DNA of 64,000 bases, from NCBI RefSeq assembly GCF_014648255.1, contig NZ_BMQT01000010.1:62001-126000 (forward strand), read 5' to 3'. Source of the stretch: Nocardioides albus (GTDB taxonomy: Bacteria > Actinomycetota > Actinomycetes > Propionibacteriales > Nocardioidaceae). The translations under genes and the position numbers were made by a program. Of the stretch, positions 24,689 to 34,026 are shown piece by piece (the first letter of the stretch is position 1; every line of letters begins with the position of its first letter). Below the pieces are notes generated by a model, which did not search any database, was not told the DNA's origin, and was given only the letters and a program-made list of their open reading frames with translations.

Positions 24689-25363
24689 ATGTCCACCAAC
24701 GCACAGACCCGTTCCCGGGGCCGCCGACTGATCTTCTGGCTCGGCCTGGTGATGGTCCTGGCGGGCGCGGGCATCCTCGGGTACGTCGCCTGGGAGCTCT
24801 ACGGCACCACGATCCTGAGCAAGCAGCGTCAGCAGGACGCGACCTCGAAGATCGAGAAGGCCTGGGACTCGGGGCAGACCGAGGTGACCACCGACTTCGG
24901 GTCCGCCACTGCTGTCATCGAGATCCCGCGCTTCGGCAAGGACTACCGGGTCCCGGTCATGGAGGGGATCTCGGACCGGGCCCTGGGCGCCGGATTCGGC
25001 CACTTCTCGGCCTCCGCCGAGCCGGGCGAGGTCGGCAACTACGCGCTCGCCGGCCACCGGATCACCCACGGCGAACCACTGCGGGACATGCCCGAGCTGC
25101 GCGTGGGCGACAAGGTCCGGGTCCTGACCAAGGAGAAGACCTACGTCTACGAGCTCACCAGCAACGGCGACGGCCTGGTCGTGCCGTTCACCTCGATCTG
25201 GGTCACCGATCCCCTCCCCGACAACCCCGAGGAGGGCGGCGTCGAGCCGAAGCAGGTCGACGGCCAGCGCCTGATCACCCTCACCACCTGCTCGGAGCTC
25301 TTCCACACCGACGACCGGATGATCGCCTTCGGCAAGCTGGTCAGCGAGGAGCCGACTCCCTGA
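24689..25363 (+). CDS. Class E sortase
   Basis: 224 residues from the ATG at 24689; earlier in-frame starts (24656, 24677) would crowd dnaG. One N-terminal membrane segment (LIFWLGLVMVLAGAGILGYVAW) anchors a sortase beta-barrel. Catalytic residues are His123 in LAGHRITHG, Cys201 in TLTTCSE and Arg210 in DDRMIAFG. TLTTC is typical of class E/SrtE enzymes, which attach LAxTG-type proteins to peptidoglycan. No substrate with such a sorting signal was recognised in the window. Confidence 0.9.
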   Translation: MSTNAQTRSRGRRLIFWLGLVMVLAGAGILGYVAWELYGTTILSKQRQQDATSKIEKAWDSGQTEVTTDFGSATAVIEIPRFGKDYRVPVMEGISDRALGAGFGHFSASAEPGEVGNYALAGHRITHGEPLRDMPELRVGDKVRVLTKEKTYVYELTSNGDGLVVPFTSIWVTDPLPDNPEEGGVEPKQVDGQRLITLTTCSELFHTDDRMIAFGKLVSEEPTP

Positions 25364-25369
25364 CGAGAG

Positions 25370-26161
25370 TCAGAGTCGGAGCGTACGCCGAGGGCCGAGG
25401 TCGGCTCGGTGGTCGGCCCACATCCGCTGCTCGGCGCGGACCCTGGCGACCTCGTCCGGGTCGATCGTGGCGAGGACCATGCCCGGAGCGGCGTCGTCGA
25501 GCCGTTCCACCGGCCGGCCGAGCGGGTCGTAGACGGCGGAGCCACCGATCAGACCGAGCGGCCCGCCGACGAGGCCGGCGAAGGCGACGTACATCGAGTT
25601 GTCCAGGGCCCGAGCCGCATAGTGCAGGTCGCGGCGATGCCCGCCGCCGGGGAAGTAGGCGCCGCTGTTGAGGTAGAGGATCGCCCCGTCGGCGGCCGCC
25701 GCGGCGGCGTGCTCGGGGAAGTTGGCGTCGTAACAGACCGACAGGGCCACCCGGACGCCGTCGATCTCGAGCGTCGTGCCGTGCTCACCGGGCGCGAAGA
25801 GCTCCCGCTCGGGCGGATAGAGGTGCTGTTTGTCGTACGCCGCGACCGGCTCCGCCTCCGGAGCGATGATCAGACTGGTGATGGCCCGTCGAGCGCCATC
25901 GGCCAAGGGCGAGTTGAGCACCAGCACGGTGCCGGTCTCGTCCACGGCGGCCTGGACCGGGGCGAGCCAGACGGTGTCGTCCAGCGTCGGCAGCGGACCG
26001 GCGAAGGCGTCGAGGTCCCAGGAGGTCGTGAACGTCTCCGGCATCGCGACCAGCCGAGCGCCTCTCGCCGCCGCCTCGCGGACGCGCTCCGCGGCCGTGG
26101 CCACGTTGGCGCTCACATCGCCTGGCACTGAGGTCTCCTGAACCACCGCTACCTGAAGCAC
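25370..26161 (-). CDS. Carbon-nitrogen hydrolase (nitrilase superfamily)
   Basis: 263 residues from the GTG at 26161. The Glu-Lys-Cys triad is complete: Glu42 in MPETFTTSW, Lys111 in YDKQHLYPPERE, Cys143 in SVCYDANFPE. The pattern is like omega-amidase/NIT2-type amidohydrolases that hydrolyse alpha-keto-glutaramate or deaminated metabolites. It has its own transcription unit, convergent with the sortase gene and divergent from the large secreted protein. The start is uncertain because no clear ribosome site is present and an in-frame GTG lies 8 codons upstream. Confidence 0.87.
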   Translation of the reverse strand: MLQVAVVQETSVPGDVSANVATAAERVREAAARGARLVAMPETFTTSWDLDAFAGPLPTLDDTVWLAPVQAAVDETGTVLVLNSPLADGARRAITSLIIAPEAEPVAAYDKQHLYPPERELFAPGEHGTTLEIDGVRVALSVCYDANFPEHAAAAAADGAILYLNSGAYFPGGGHRRDLHYAARALDNSMYVAFAGLVGGPLGLIGGSAVYDPLGRPVERLDDAAPGMVLATIDPDEVARVRAEQRMWADHRADLGPRRTLRL

Positions 26162-26251
26162 GCCGTGACCGTATCGTCCGTTCACAGATCCGCCACGTAT
26201 GGTTTCGCCATTTCGCCTCCGCCGAGCCGTCAGGCTCGCCACAGTGGGAGT

Positions 26252-29200
26252 GTGCGCCCCCTCGCCCCCACGCTCGCCCTCACCGTTGCTCTCCTCGTCA
26301 CAGCCGGACCGTCGGCTGCCGACGTACCGCCACCGCCGCCGACCGCGGTGACGCTCGCCCCAGGCGGGATCCCGCCGAGCCAGCAGGAGGCGAACGGCTA
26401 CGACTTCACCGCGGGTGGCGAGGCGCTCTCGACGGTCGCGACACAGGACGTCGCCCCGGGTCTGGAGCTGACCAACTTCCAGCGGCTCGAGGACACTGGC
26501 TGGAACCGCGGCAATGTGCTCACCGCTGATCTGTCCGAGCCGACGCTGTCGATGGACGTACGCAACACGGGCAAGGTCGCCGGGATCGGCACGCTGTCCA
26601 GCCAGATGGCCGGGACCGGAGCGGTGGCCGGCATCAACGCCGGCTTCTATGACATCAACGCCTCCGGCGCACCGGTCGGCCTGGCCAAGAGCCGCGACGG
26701 CCTGCAGAACGCACGGTTCGGGTCCGACCCGACCCTGTCGATGGCCGGCGCGAGGGCGGCGATCGGCGAGCTGACCTCGGGCGGGACCGTCACTGTCGAC
26801 GGCACCGAGCACGACCTGGCCGGGTTCAACACCCCGTCGCTGCCCGCAGGTGGCATCGGCGTCTACACCCAGGCGTGGGGCGACTACACCCTCGACCGGC
26901 CGGTCGGCGGCCCCGGAAACGTCTCCCCCGAGGTCGCCCGCGCGAGCGTCGTCGACGGCGTCGTCACCGCGGTCGACGACGAGGCCGGCGCACCCGCCGT
27001 GCCTGACGGCGGACAAGTCCTGCTCGCCCGCGAGGCGGGTGCGGAGATCGTCGGCAGCCTGGAGGTCGGCGACCGCGTCGATGTCGCCGTCGGACTCGAC
27101 GAGGACGCCGACTGGGCGGTGAGCGGCAACGTCCAGCTCGTGGTGGACGGCCAGGTCGGCCCTGGCATCGGCGACGACGGCGTCCACTCGCGTACGGCGG
27201 TCGGGCTCAACCGCGACGGGACGAAGCTGATCGCGCTCGCCCTCGACGGCCAGACCGCGGCGAGCCGCGGGATGACCCGCGGGGAGCTGGCCAGGTTCAT
27301 GCTCAGCCTGGGTGCCTATCAGGCGCTGAACCTGGACGGCGGCGGCTCGACCACGATGGCCGCCCGGGTCGCGGGCGACGTGAGCCCGAGGATCGTCGAC
27401 ACGCCGTCCGACGGCAGCGAGCGCGAGGTGTCCAACTCGCTGCTGTTCTTCTCCTCCGCCGAGCCGACCGGCGTGGCGACCGGGGCGCAGGTCCGCCCGG
27501 CCACCAACCGGGCCGGCGCCTATCGCGTGCTGCAGGGGCAGCGGCGTACGTTGTTCGGCTCGGGTCTCGACGCGGCCTATGCGGCCGTCGAGCAGCCGGG
27601 CCGGTTCCGCACCCAGGACCCCGACGTGCGGATCGTCGACACCGACCATGACCGCGCGACGGCCGTCGGGCGGCGTACCGGATCGGCCGATGTGGTCTAC
27701 ACCGCCGACCGTCACCGGGCCACGATGCCGCTGACCGTCCTCGGCCCGCTCGACCGGCTCGCGGTGGACAGGTCGCAGCTGGCCATCGAGCAGCCCGGCG
27801 AGGCCGCGACGATCCAGATCACCGGCTACGACGCAGACGGTCGTCCCGCTCCGATCGAACCCACCGAGGTCACCGTGGACGCAGACGCTGGCGTCGAGGT
27901 GACCCGCGACGGCGCCAACGGCTTCGTCGTGCGCCCCACGATGGAGAGCGGCGCAGCGGTGATCGACTTCACCGTCGGCGACCACCACGTGACCTCGACG
28001 GTGCTGGTCGGCAGCGAGCAGCACACCCTCGCCGACTTCACCGACGGCGCCTCCTGGAAGGTAGAGACGGCGCGGGCGACGGCGACCGTCGTGCCCGTCA
28101 GCGGTGGCGGGCACGACGGCGGCGACGCGCTGCGGCTGCGCCACGACTTCACCACGAGCACCGGGACGCGCGGCGTCTACGCCGTCCCGCCCGCTGGCCT
28201 CACCGTGCCGGGCAGCCCCTTGAGCCTGTCGCTCTGGGTCAAGGGCGATGCCAGCGGGATCTGGCCGCGGATCCAGATCCGTTCGGGTGACGGCACCGTC
28301 AGCAACCTCGACGGCGACCTGGTCACCTGGGAGGGGTGGCAGCAGGTGACATACCCGATCCCGCCGGGCACCGCGATGCCGATCCGGGTGGACAAGATCC
28401 GGTTCCTCGAGACCCGACCGGACGTCTCCTACCGCGGCGATCTGACGATCAGCGACCTGGTCGCCAACGTCGCGCCGGACGCTCCGCCGACGCAGACCGA
28501 GCCGGTCCACGACCCGGTGATCCTCACCGAGGGGACCGTCGACGAGCGGCCCCAGCGGATCGCGGTGATGTCGGACGGGCAGTTCGTGGCCCGCAACCCC
28601 GACAGCGACCTCGTCCGGCACGTCCGCGAGACGCTCCGCGAGATCGTCGCCGCCCGCCCCGACCATCTGATCATCGACGGCGACCTGGTCGACGAGGCCT
28701 CCCCTGCCGACATCGCGCTGGCCAAGCGGATCCTCGATGAGGAGGTCGGCGACCAGGTCCCCTACACCTACGTCCCCGGCAACCACGAGGTCATGGGCGG
28801 CCCGATCTCGAACTTCAAGGCCGTCTTCGGGCCCACGCACACCGCGTTCCGTCTCGGAGCGACGCAGGTGATCACGCTCAACAGCTCCTCGGGCACGCTG
28901 CACGGCAACGACGACGGCAAGGCCCAGCTGACCGAGCTGGAGTCACAGCTCACGGCGGCGGCCGCCGACCCGGCCGTGACCGGTGTCGTGATCGCCATGC
29001 ACCACCCCATCGACGACCCGCTGCCCGACAAGGCCAGCCAGCTGAGCGACCGGATCGAGGCCAGGCAGCTCGAGGACCGGCTGGGCCGGTTCCGTACGTC
29101 CTCGGGCAAGTCGGTCGCCGTCATCAACGGTCACGTCGGTGTCTTCCACGGCTCCTCGGCCCAAGGCGTCTCGATGCTCGTCAACGGCAACTCCGGCAAG

Positions 29201-29617
29201 AACCCGGCCGGCACCGTGACCGGCGGTGGGTTCCGGGGCTGGACGATGGTCGGCATCGACCCGTCCGCCGGCGTCGTCGGCAGCGACCCGGGTCCCGGCG
29301 CGAGGCTGCGCTGGCTGCGCGCCGAGACCCGTCCTGCCGTCGACACCGTCTCGATCGGCGCTCCGGAGAGTCTCGCCGCCGGATCAGCAGTGACACTCGA
29401 GGCCACCTTCGCCCAAGGCACCGCCACGGTCCCGGTCGCCTGGCCGGTCACGGCGGACTGGGGTGGCGACGGGGTCGTGGTGGGCGAGCGTGGCCATGGC
29501 GTCGTACGCCTCGACCCGGTCACTCGAAAGCTCACCGCTCTCCGCCCGGGAACGGCCACCGTGACGCTTGTCGTCAACGGCGTGAAGTCGGAGCAGACGG
29601 TGACGGTCCGCCGGTAG
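26252..29617 (+). CDS. Secreted phosphodiester glycosidase plus metallophosphoesterase
   Basis: 1121 residues from the GTG giving MRPLAPTLALTVALLVTAG, a good signal peptide; a GTG at 26165 is an alternative. Residues about 60-420 form a NAGPA-like phosphodiester glycosidase domain (AGINAGFYDINASG, LALDGQTAASRGM, LNLDGGGSTTM). Beta-sandwich segments follow to about 760. The calcineurin-like phosphoesterase runs from about 770 to 1000 with IDGDLVDE, VPGNHEVMGG, MHHPIDD and NGHVGVFH; the first motif is SDGQF where DxH is usual. A final Ig-like BIG2-type domain ends the protein. It probably trims cell-wall phosphodiester glycans; exact substrate unknown. Confidence 0.88.
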   Translation: MRPLAPTLALTVALLVTAGPSAADVPPPPPTAVTLAPGGIPPSQQEANGYDFTAGGEALSTVATQDVAPGLELTNFQRLEDTGWNRGNVLTADLSEPTLSMDVRNTGKVAGIGTLSSQMAGTGAVAGINAGFYDINASGAPVGLAKSRDGLQNARFGSDPTLSMAGARAAIGELTSGGTVTVDGTEHDLAGFNTPSLPAGGIGVYTQAWGDYTLDRPVGGPGNVSPEVARASVVDGVVTAVDDEAGAPAVPDGGQVLLAREAGAEIVGSLEVGDRVDVAVGLDEDADWAVSGNVQLVVDGQVGPGIGDDGVHSRTAVGLNRDGTKLIALALDGQTAASRGMTRGELARFMLSLGAYQALNLDGGGSTTMAARVAGDVSPRIVDTPSDGSEREVSNSLLFFSSAEPTGVATGAQVRPATNRAGAYRVLQGQRRTLFGSGLDAAYAAVEQPGRFRTQDPDVRIVDTDHDRATAVGRRTGSADVVYTADRHRATMPLTVLGPLDRLAVDRSQLAIEQPGEAATIQITGYDADGRPAPIEPTEVTVDADAGVEVTRDGANGFVVRPTMESGAAVIDFTVGDHHVTSTVLVGSEQHTLADFTDGASWKVETARATATVVPVSGGGHDGGDALRLRHDFTTSTGTRGVYAVPPAGLTVPGSPLSLSLWVKGDASGIWPRIQIRSGDGTVSNLDGDLVTWEGWQQVTYPIPPGTAMPIRVDKIRFLETRPDVSYRGDLTISDLVANVAPDAPPTQTEPVHDPVILTEGTVDERPQRIAVMSDGQFVARNPDSDLVRHVRETLREIVAARPDHLIIDGDLVDEASPADIALAKRILDEEVGDQVPYTYVPGNHEVMGGPISNFKAVFGPTHTAFRLGATQVITLNSSSGTLHGNDDGKAQLTELESQLTAAAADPAVTGVVIAMHHPIDDPLPDKASQLSDRIEARQLEDRLGRFRTSSGKSVAVINGHVGVFHGSSAQGVSMLVNGNSGKNPAGTVTGGGFRGWTMVGIDPSAGVVGSDPGPGARLRWLRAETRPAVDTVSIGAPESLAAGSAVTLEATFAQGTATVPVAWPVTADWGGDGVVVGERGHGVVRLDPVTRKLTALRPGTATVTLVVNGVKSEQTVTVRR

Positions 29618-29634
29618 CCGTCGAAGTCGTCCCC

Positions 29635-30567
29635 TCAATAACTCCCCGACATCACGTTCGCGAGCGGCTCGCCGGCGGCGAACCGCTCGAGCTGCTCGCG
29701 TACGACCCGGTAGGCGCGCGGCCACATCGCGCTCGACGCGCCGCCCACGTGCGGGGTGATGAGCAGGTTCGGTGAGGTCCACAGCGGGCTCTGCTCCGGG
29801 AGCGGCTCGGTCTCGGCGACGTCGATGGCCGCATGGATCCGCTCGGTGGCCAGCTCGGCGACCAGATCCTCGGTCACGACCACGCCGCCGCGGGCGACGT
29901 TGACCAGCAGCGCGCCGTCCTTCATCCGCTTCAGGAAATCCCGGTCCACCAGGCCGCGGGTCTCCTCGGTCAACGGCGTGACCAGCACGATCACGTCGGC
30001 CTCGGGGACGAGCATGGCCAGCTCGTCGAAACCGTGCACATCCTCCCGTGCGGTCCGGGCGACCTTGACCACCTCGGTCTCGAACGGCAGCAGTCGCGCC
30101 TCGATGGCACGGCCGATCGCGCCGTAGCCCACGATCAGGACCCGCTTGTCGGCCAGCGACGGGAACCAGCCCGGCCGCCACGCATGCTGGTCCTGATGAC
30201 GTACGTGGCCGGGGATGCCCCGCAGCGAGGACAGGGTCAGCGTGAGGGCGAGCTCGGCGGTCGAGGTGTCGTGGATGCCGCGGCCGTTGCACAGCGTCAC
30301 CCCGTCGGGGATGTGTCCGCGGGCGGCGTCGACGCCCGCGGTGAGCAGCTGCACGACCTGGAGCGAGGTCATCTGGCTCACGACGTCGAAGATGCGCGAG
30401 CCGAGCATGTAGGGCGGCAGATAGAAGGCCACCTCACCGACCGAGTCCGGCACCTCCACCTCGGCATGCGCGAAGCGGGTGTGGTCGAAGAGCTCGAAGC
30501 GGAGGCCTGCGGGCACCTCGCCCAGCTCGGACGGGTCGAAGGGCAGCCAGACGAGGGGATCACTCAT
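29635..30567 (-). CDS. D-isomer-specific 2-hydroxyacid dehydrogenase
   Basis: 310 residues from an ATG. The Rossmann motif VLIVGYGAIGRAIEARLLPFE is near residue 140 (key residues G-G-x-G). The catalytic Arg is in VNVARGGVV, the Glu in DVAETEPLP and the His in ITPHVGG. It should reduce or oxidise a 2-oxo/2-hydroxy acid with NAD(P). It sits head-to-head with the GntP permease gene, suggesting use of an imported sugar acid or glycerate-type substrate. No ribosome site is clear. Confidence 0.9.
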   Translation of the reverse strand: MSDPLVWLPFDPSELGEVPAGLRFELFDHTRFAHAEVEVPDSVGEVAFYLPPYMLGSRIFDVVSQMTSLQVVQLLTAGVDAARGHIPDGVTLCNGRGIHDTSTAELALTLTLSSLRGIPGHVRHQDQHAWRPGWFPSLADKRVLIVGYGAIGRAIEARLLPFETEVVKVARTAREDVHGFDELAMLVPEADVIVLVTPLTEETRGLVDRDFLKRMKDGALLVNVARGGVVVTEDLVAELATERIHAAIDVAETEPLPEQSPLWTSPNLLITPHVGGASSAMWPRAYRVVREQLERFAAGEPLANVMSGSY

Positions 30568-30711
30568 GCGACCACGTCCGTGGCGCAAGCGCCAGGATAC
30601 GGACGAGGCCGCATGCTGTCCCGATGGCTCACTCGCTGAAGCTCGTTCACACGCGGAGAACATACCGGCCCAGGGGTGCCCTCGGTCACATCCGCCGATA
30701 AGGTATCCGTT

Positions 30712-32100
30712 ATGGAACCGCTGACACCCGCATACCCCACGTGGGTGATGCTCCTGATCGCCGCAGTCGCGGTCGTCGTACTACTCGTCCTGATCGCCAA
30801 GGTCAAGCTGCACGCCTTCATCTCCTTGGTGCTGGTCAGTGCCGTGACCGCGGTCGCGGCCGGCATCCCGGTCGCCGACGTGCCGACAGCGATGCTGACC
30901 GGCTTCAGCGCGACACTCGGCTCGGTGGCGTTGCTGGTGGCGTTCGGCGTGATGCTGGGACGGCTGCTGGAGGTGACCGGCGGGGCGCAGGTGCTCGCCG
31001 ACACGCTCATCGGCGCGTTCGGCGAGAAGCGTGCGCCGCTGGCCCTCGGCGTGGCCGCGCTGATCTTCGGGTTTCCGATCTTCTTCGACGCCGGTCTGGT
31101 CGTCTTCCTGCCGATCATCTTCGCGGTGGCGCGGCGCTTCGGAGGCTCGATCCTCCTCTACGCGCTGCCCACGGCCGCCAGCTTCGCGGTGATGCATGCG
31201 GTCGTGCCGCCCCACCCGGGTCCGGTCGCTGCGGCCACCGAGCTCGGCGGCGACATCGGCCTGACCCTGCTGATCGGCGTACCGGTCGCCGTCCTGGCCT
31301 GGATCCCAGGTGGCTACCTCGTCGGCACCCGGCTCGGTGCACGGTTCAACCCGGCGCCCACCAACGTCTTCGCGATCAAGGACTCCGAGGAGAACCCGGC
31401 CGACGAGATCGCTCCGCCGCCGTTCTCGACCGTCGTCCTTCTCCTCGCCCTGCCGCTGGTCCTAATCGGTCTCAACACGGTCATCACGACGCTGATCGCC
31501 GCCGAGACGGTCAGCGAGAACGCCACCTGGGCCAGCGCGCTGGTGCTCGTCGGTCAGACGCCGATCGCGCTTCTGATCACGGTGCTCATCGCCCTCCTCG
31601 TGCTCTCCCCCGGGCGGTTCCCCATCGGCCGGGCGAGCGACATCCTCGACCAGGCCCTGGGGCCGATCTGCGCGATCATCCTGATCACCGGTGCCGGCGG
31701 GATGTTCGGCGGCGTGCTCCGCACCAGCGGCATCGGGGAGGCGCTCTCGACCTCGCTCTCCGGCCTCGGGATGTCGCTCATCGTGCAGGCCTTCCTGATC
31801 GCGACCCTGCTGCGGGTGGCCCAGGGTTCCGCGACCGTCGCGCTGACCACCACCGCCGGCCTGATCTCCGCGCAGGTCGCCGCGGCCGGCCTGAGCAGCT
31901 TCGACATCTCCCTGCTCGTCTTCGCCATCGCGGCGGGCGCGACGGTCCTCTCCCACGTCAACGACTCCGGCTTCTGGCTGGTCAGCCGCTTCTTCGGGAT
32001 GGACGTCATCACCACCCTCAAGACCTGGACGGTCCTGGAGACCACCCTCGGGCTCTCGGTCTTCGCGATCGCCGGGGCTCTGTGGGTGGTCGTCCCCTAG
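30712..32100 (+). CDS. GntP-family gluconate/sugar-acid permease
   Basis: 462 residues with about 12 hydrophobic segments. Family markers are FGVMLGRLLEVTGGAQVLAD, the GFPIFFDAGLVVFLPI segment, HAVVPPHPGPVAAA and the C-terminal ATVLSHVNDSGFWLVSRFFGM, each cited by key residues. GntP proteins are proton symporters for gluconate, glycerate or related acids. The ATG at 30712 has AAGG upstream. It is divergent from the 2-hydroxyacid dehydrogenase gene (144-base gap), forming a likely uptake-and-oxidation pair. Its stop overlaps the 3' end of the opposite gene by 4 bases. Confidence 0.92.
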   Translation: MEPLTPAYPTWVMLLIAAVAVVVLLVLIAKVKLHAFISLVLVSAVTAVAAGIPVADVPTAMLTGFSATLGSVALLVAFGVMLGRLLEVTGGAQVLADTLIGAFGEKRAPLALGVAALIFGFPIFFDAGLVVFLPIIFAVARRFGGSILLYALPTAASFAVMHAVVPPHPGPVAAATELGGDIGLTLLIGVPVAVLAWIPGGYLVGTRLGARFNPAPTNVFAIKDSEENPADEIAPPPFSTVVLLLALPLVLIGLNTVITTLIAAETVSENATWASALVLVGQTPIALLITVLIALLVLSPGRFPIGRASDILDQALGPICAIILITGAGGMFGGVLRTSGIGEALSTSLSGLGMSLIVQAFLIATLLRVAQGSATVALTTTAGLISAQVAAAGLSSFDISLLVFAIAAGATVLSHVNDSGFWLVSRFFGMDVITTLKTWTVLETTLGLSVFAIAGALWVVVP

Positions 32101-32723
32101 CCGACCCGGCTCTCGAGGGTCCTCAGCCCCGGCCCCGCGAGCTCGGGCAGGGCGTCGGCGCGCCCCGCGATCGCCATCAGCAGCGCCTCTCCCGGGCCGG
32201 TGACCTCGGCACCGCGCCCGTGGGACCAGTCGACGTCGGTGGCCAGCAGGCGCAGGCCGCGTACGTTGCGCCTCGCCGGCAGCGGCGGAGCCACCAGCGC
32301 GAAGTCCAGCACCGGCACGAGTCGCTCCGGCGGGACCGTCCGCGGCTGCCCGAGCGCCCGGCGGATGTCTTGGTGATGGATGAGCCCGTCGGTCAGGGCG
32401 ATCCGAGCGCCCGCGACCGCGGTCGGCCCGGACGGCTCGGCGTGCGCGCGCAGGTAGTCGAGCAGGTCGCCCGGGGTCTGCGCACCGAGCTGCTCGAGCC
32501 GGCGGGCGTTCAGCTCACCGAACCGGAACCCGGCTCGCAGGAAGGCGCCGGCGAACTCCCGAAGCCCGACCTCCTCGTAGCTGAGCATGTGCGCGACCAC
32601 GTCGCGCACCGTCCACCCGCGACACAACGAAGGCCGCTCCCACTGGTCCGGCGCCAGCGTCTCGAGGAAGTCGGCGAGGTCGCGGCGCTCGGCCGTGGCG
32701 AGCTCAGTTCGGTCCGGTCTCAT
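32097..32723 (-). CDS. Maleylpyruvate-isomerase / DinB-fold mycothiol-dependent protein
   Basis: 208 residues. The helical DinB-like pattern is clear: LADFLETLAPDQWERPSLCRGWTVRDVVAHMLSYEE (key residues W-x5-C-GW-V-D-V-HM), with metal-ligand His candidates in VVAHML and LIHHQDIRR. This group includes mycothiol-dependent isomerases and S-transferases. The reaction is not known. It lies 37 bases downstream of dgt in the same direction and may be co-transcribed. Confidence 0.85.
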   Translation of the reverse strand: MRPDRTELATAERRDLADFLETLAPDQWERPSLCRGWTVRDVVAHMLSYEEVGLREFAGAFLRAGFRFGELNARRLEQLGAQTPGDLLDYLRAHAEPSGPTAVAGARIALTDGLIHHQDIRRALGQPRTVPPERLVPVLDFALVAPPLPARRNVRGLRLLATDVDWSHGRGAEVTGPGEALLMAIAGRADALPELAGPGLRTLESRVG

Positions 32724-32759
32724 GACGCTTCTCCGTCCATCGGGAACTTGTCGGTCCGG

Positions 32760-34004
32760 TCAGGGGCGCCGGCAGAGCCGCTCGTGCCAGGCCAGCGCGG
32801 TGATGTCGGTGAGGGAGGCGACCTGGTCGATCACGACGCGGAGCCGGGCCGCGTCGTCGGCTGCGGCCCGCCAGTCGTCGGCGAACTGGCGGTCGAGGTC
32901 GTCCGGACCCGTGGCGACGAGGTGCTCGAGGAGCTCCCCGAGCAGGTTGCGCTGACGATCCATCCTCACGGCCCGCTCGTCGGTGCGCATCACATAGTGC
33001 GCCGCGATGCCCTTCAGCAGCGCGATCTCCAGGCGGGTCTGCTCGGGCACCACGAGGTCGGCACCGTAGCGCGCGTAGGGGCCGCCGCCGGCCGCGTACG
33101 TCGCCTCCTTCACCGCGCCACAGAACCGGCCGATGACGTCGGAGGTCAGGTTCTTGAGCATGGCCCGGGAACGACGGGAGGCGTCATAGGCGGCGCCGTC
33201 CGTGATCCAGCAACCGGCCGCGGCCAGATCGGCGATCGCCGTCTCGGCGAGTGCGCGGTCGAAGCCGGGGACGTACCAGTCGGCCACGGTCTCGGCGACA
33301 CCGTCGAGGTCGAGCCAGGCGAGGTCGATCTTGCCGGCGACGATGCCGTCCTCGACGTCATGGACGGAGTAGGCGACGTCGTCGGAGAGGTCCATGATCT
33401 GGGCCTCGACGCACTTCCGTTGCCCGGCCTCGGCAGCGCGCATCCAGGTGAAGACCGGCAGATCGTCCTCGTAGACGCCGAACTTCGATCCTGTCCGCTC
33501 ACCGAAGCCCCACGGATACTTCGTGCAGGCGTCCAGCGTCGCCCGAGTCAGGTTGAGCCCGACCGATCGGCCGTCGGCATCGAAGGTCTTCGCCTCCAGC
33601 CGGGTCAGTAGCCGCAGCGTCTGGGCGTTGCCCTCGAACCCACCGATCCCCTTCGCGCTCTCGGCCAGCACGTTCTCGCCGTTGTGCCCGAACGGCGGGT
33701 GTCCCAGATCGTGCGCGAGTGCCGCGGTCTCGGCGATGTCGGGCTGCGGCGAGTCCGGCCCGTTCAGGGCCCGCGACAGGTCCCGGGCGACCTGGGCGAC
33801 CTCGAGCGAGTGGGTCAGCCGGTTGCGTACGAAGTCGTCGGCCTGAGGACCCACGACCTGCGTCTTCGCGGCGAGCCGCCGGGTCGAGGCGGCATGGACC
33901 ACGCGCGCGCGGTCGCGCTCGAACTGCGTACGCTCCGGCGCCGCCACTCTTTTGGGCGGCTCGGCGACGATCCGCTCGCGGTCGGCGGCTGCGTATGGCT
34001 CCAC
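32760..34004 (-). CDS. dgt: Deoxyguanosinetriphosphate triphosphohydrolase-like protein
   Basis: 414 residues from the GTG giving MEPYAAADRERIV. HD-domain motifs: FVRNRLTHSLEVAQV, the HD pair in TAALAHDLGHPPFGH, and MDLSDDVAYSVHDVEDG with the last metal Asp. It hydrolyses dNTPs to nucleosides and triphosphate. Many actinobacteria keep dgt beside dnaG; here it is about 8 kb from dnaG after an apparent insertion of unrelated genes. An Rrf2 regulator is encoded 22 bases upstream. Confidence 0.93.
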   Translation of the reverse strand: MEPYAAADRERIVAEPPKRVAAPERTQFERDRARVVHAASTRRLAAKTQVVGPQADDFVRNRLTHSLEVAQVARDLSRALNGPDSPQPDIAETAALAHDLGHPPFGHNGENVLAESAKGIGGFEGNAQTLRLLTRLEAKTFDADGRSVGLNLTRATLDACTKYPWGFGERTGSKFGVYEDDLPVFTWMRAAEAGQRKCVEAQIMDLSDDVAYSVHDVEDGIVAGKIDLAWLDLDGVAETVADWYVPGFDRALAETAIADLAAAGCWITDGAAYDASRRSRAMLKNLTSDVIGRFCGAVKEATYAAGGGPYARYGADLVVPEQTRLEIALLKGIAAHYVMRTDERAVRMDRQRNLLGELLEHLVATGPDDLDRQFADDWRAAADDAARLRVVIDQVASLTDITALAWHERLCRRP

Positions 34005-34026
34005 AGTCGGAGAGAGTATCGCTGAC

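Noticed and set aside
22428..24689. Long plus-strand open frame opposite dnaG
   Set aside because: It is the reverse image of dnaG, with Arg/Val/Gly/Asp-rich low-information sequence and it crosses the tRNA-Asn gene.
25370..28903. A very long open frame on the minus strand (about 1,177 codons) that extends the nitrilase upstream
   Set aside because: Beyond the nitrilase start it is antisense to the large secreted enzyme, has no domain features and is a high-GC frame artefact.
30741..33611. Long plus-strand frame across GntP, the MPI-type gene and dgt
   Set aside because: Reading frame is out of phase with GntP and antisense to the next two genes; composition is that of a shadow frame.
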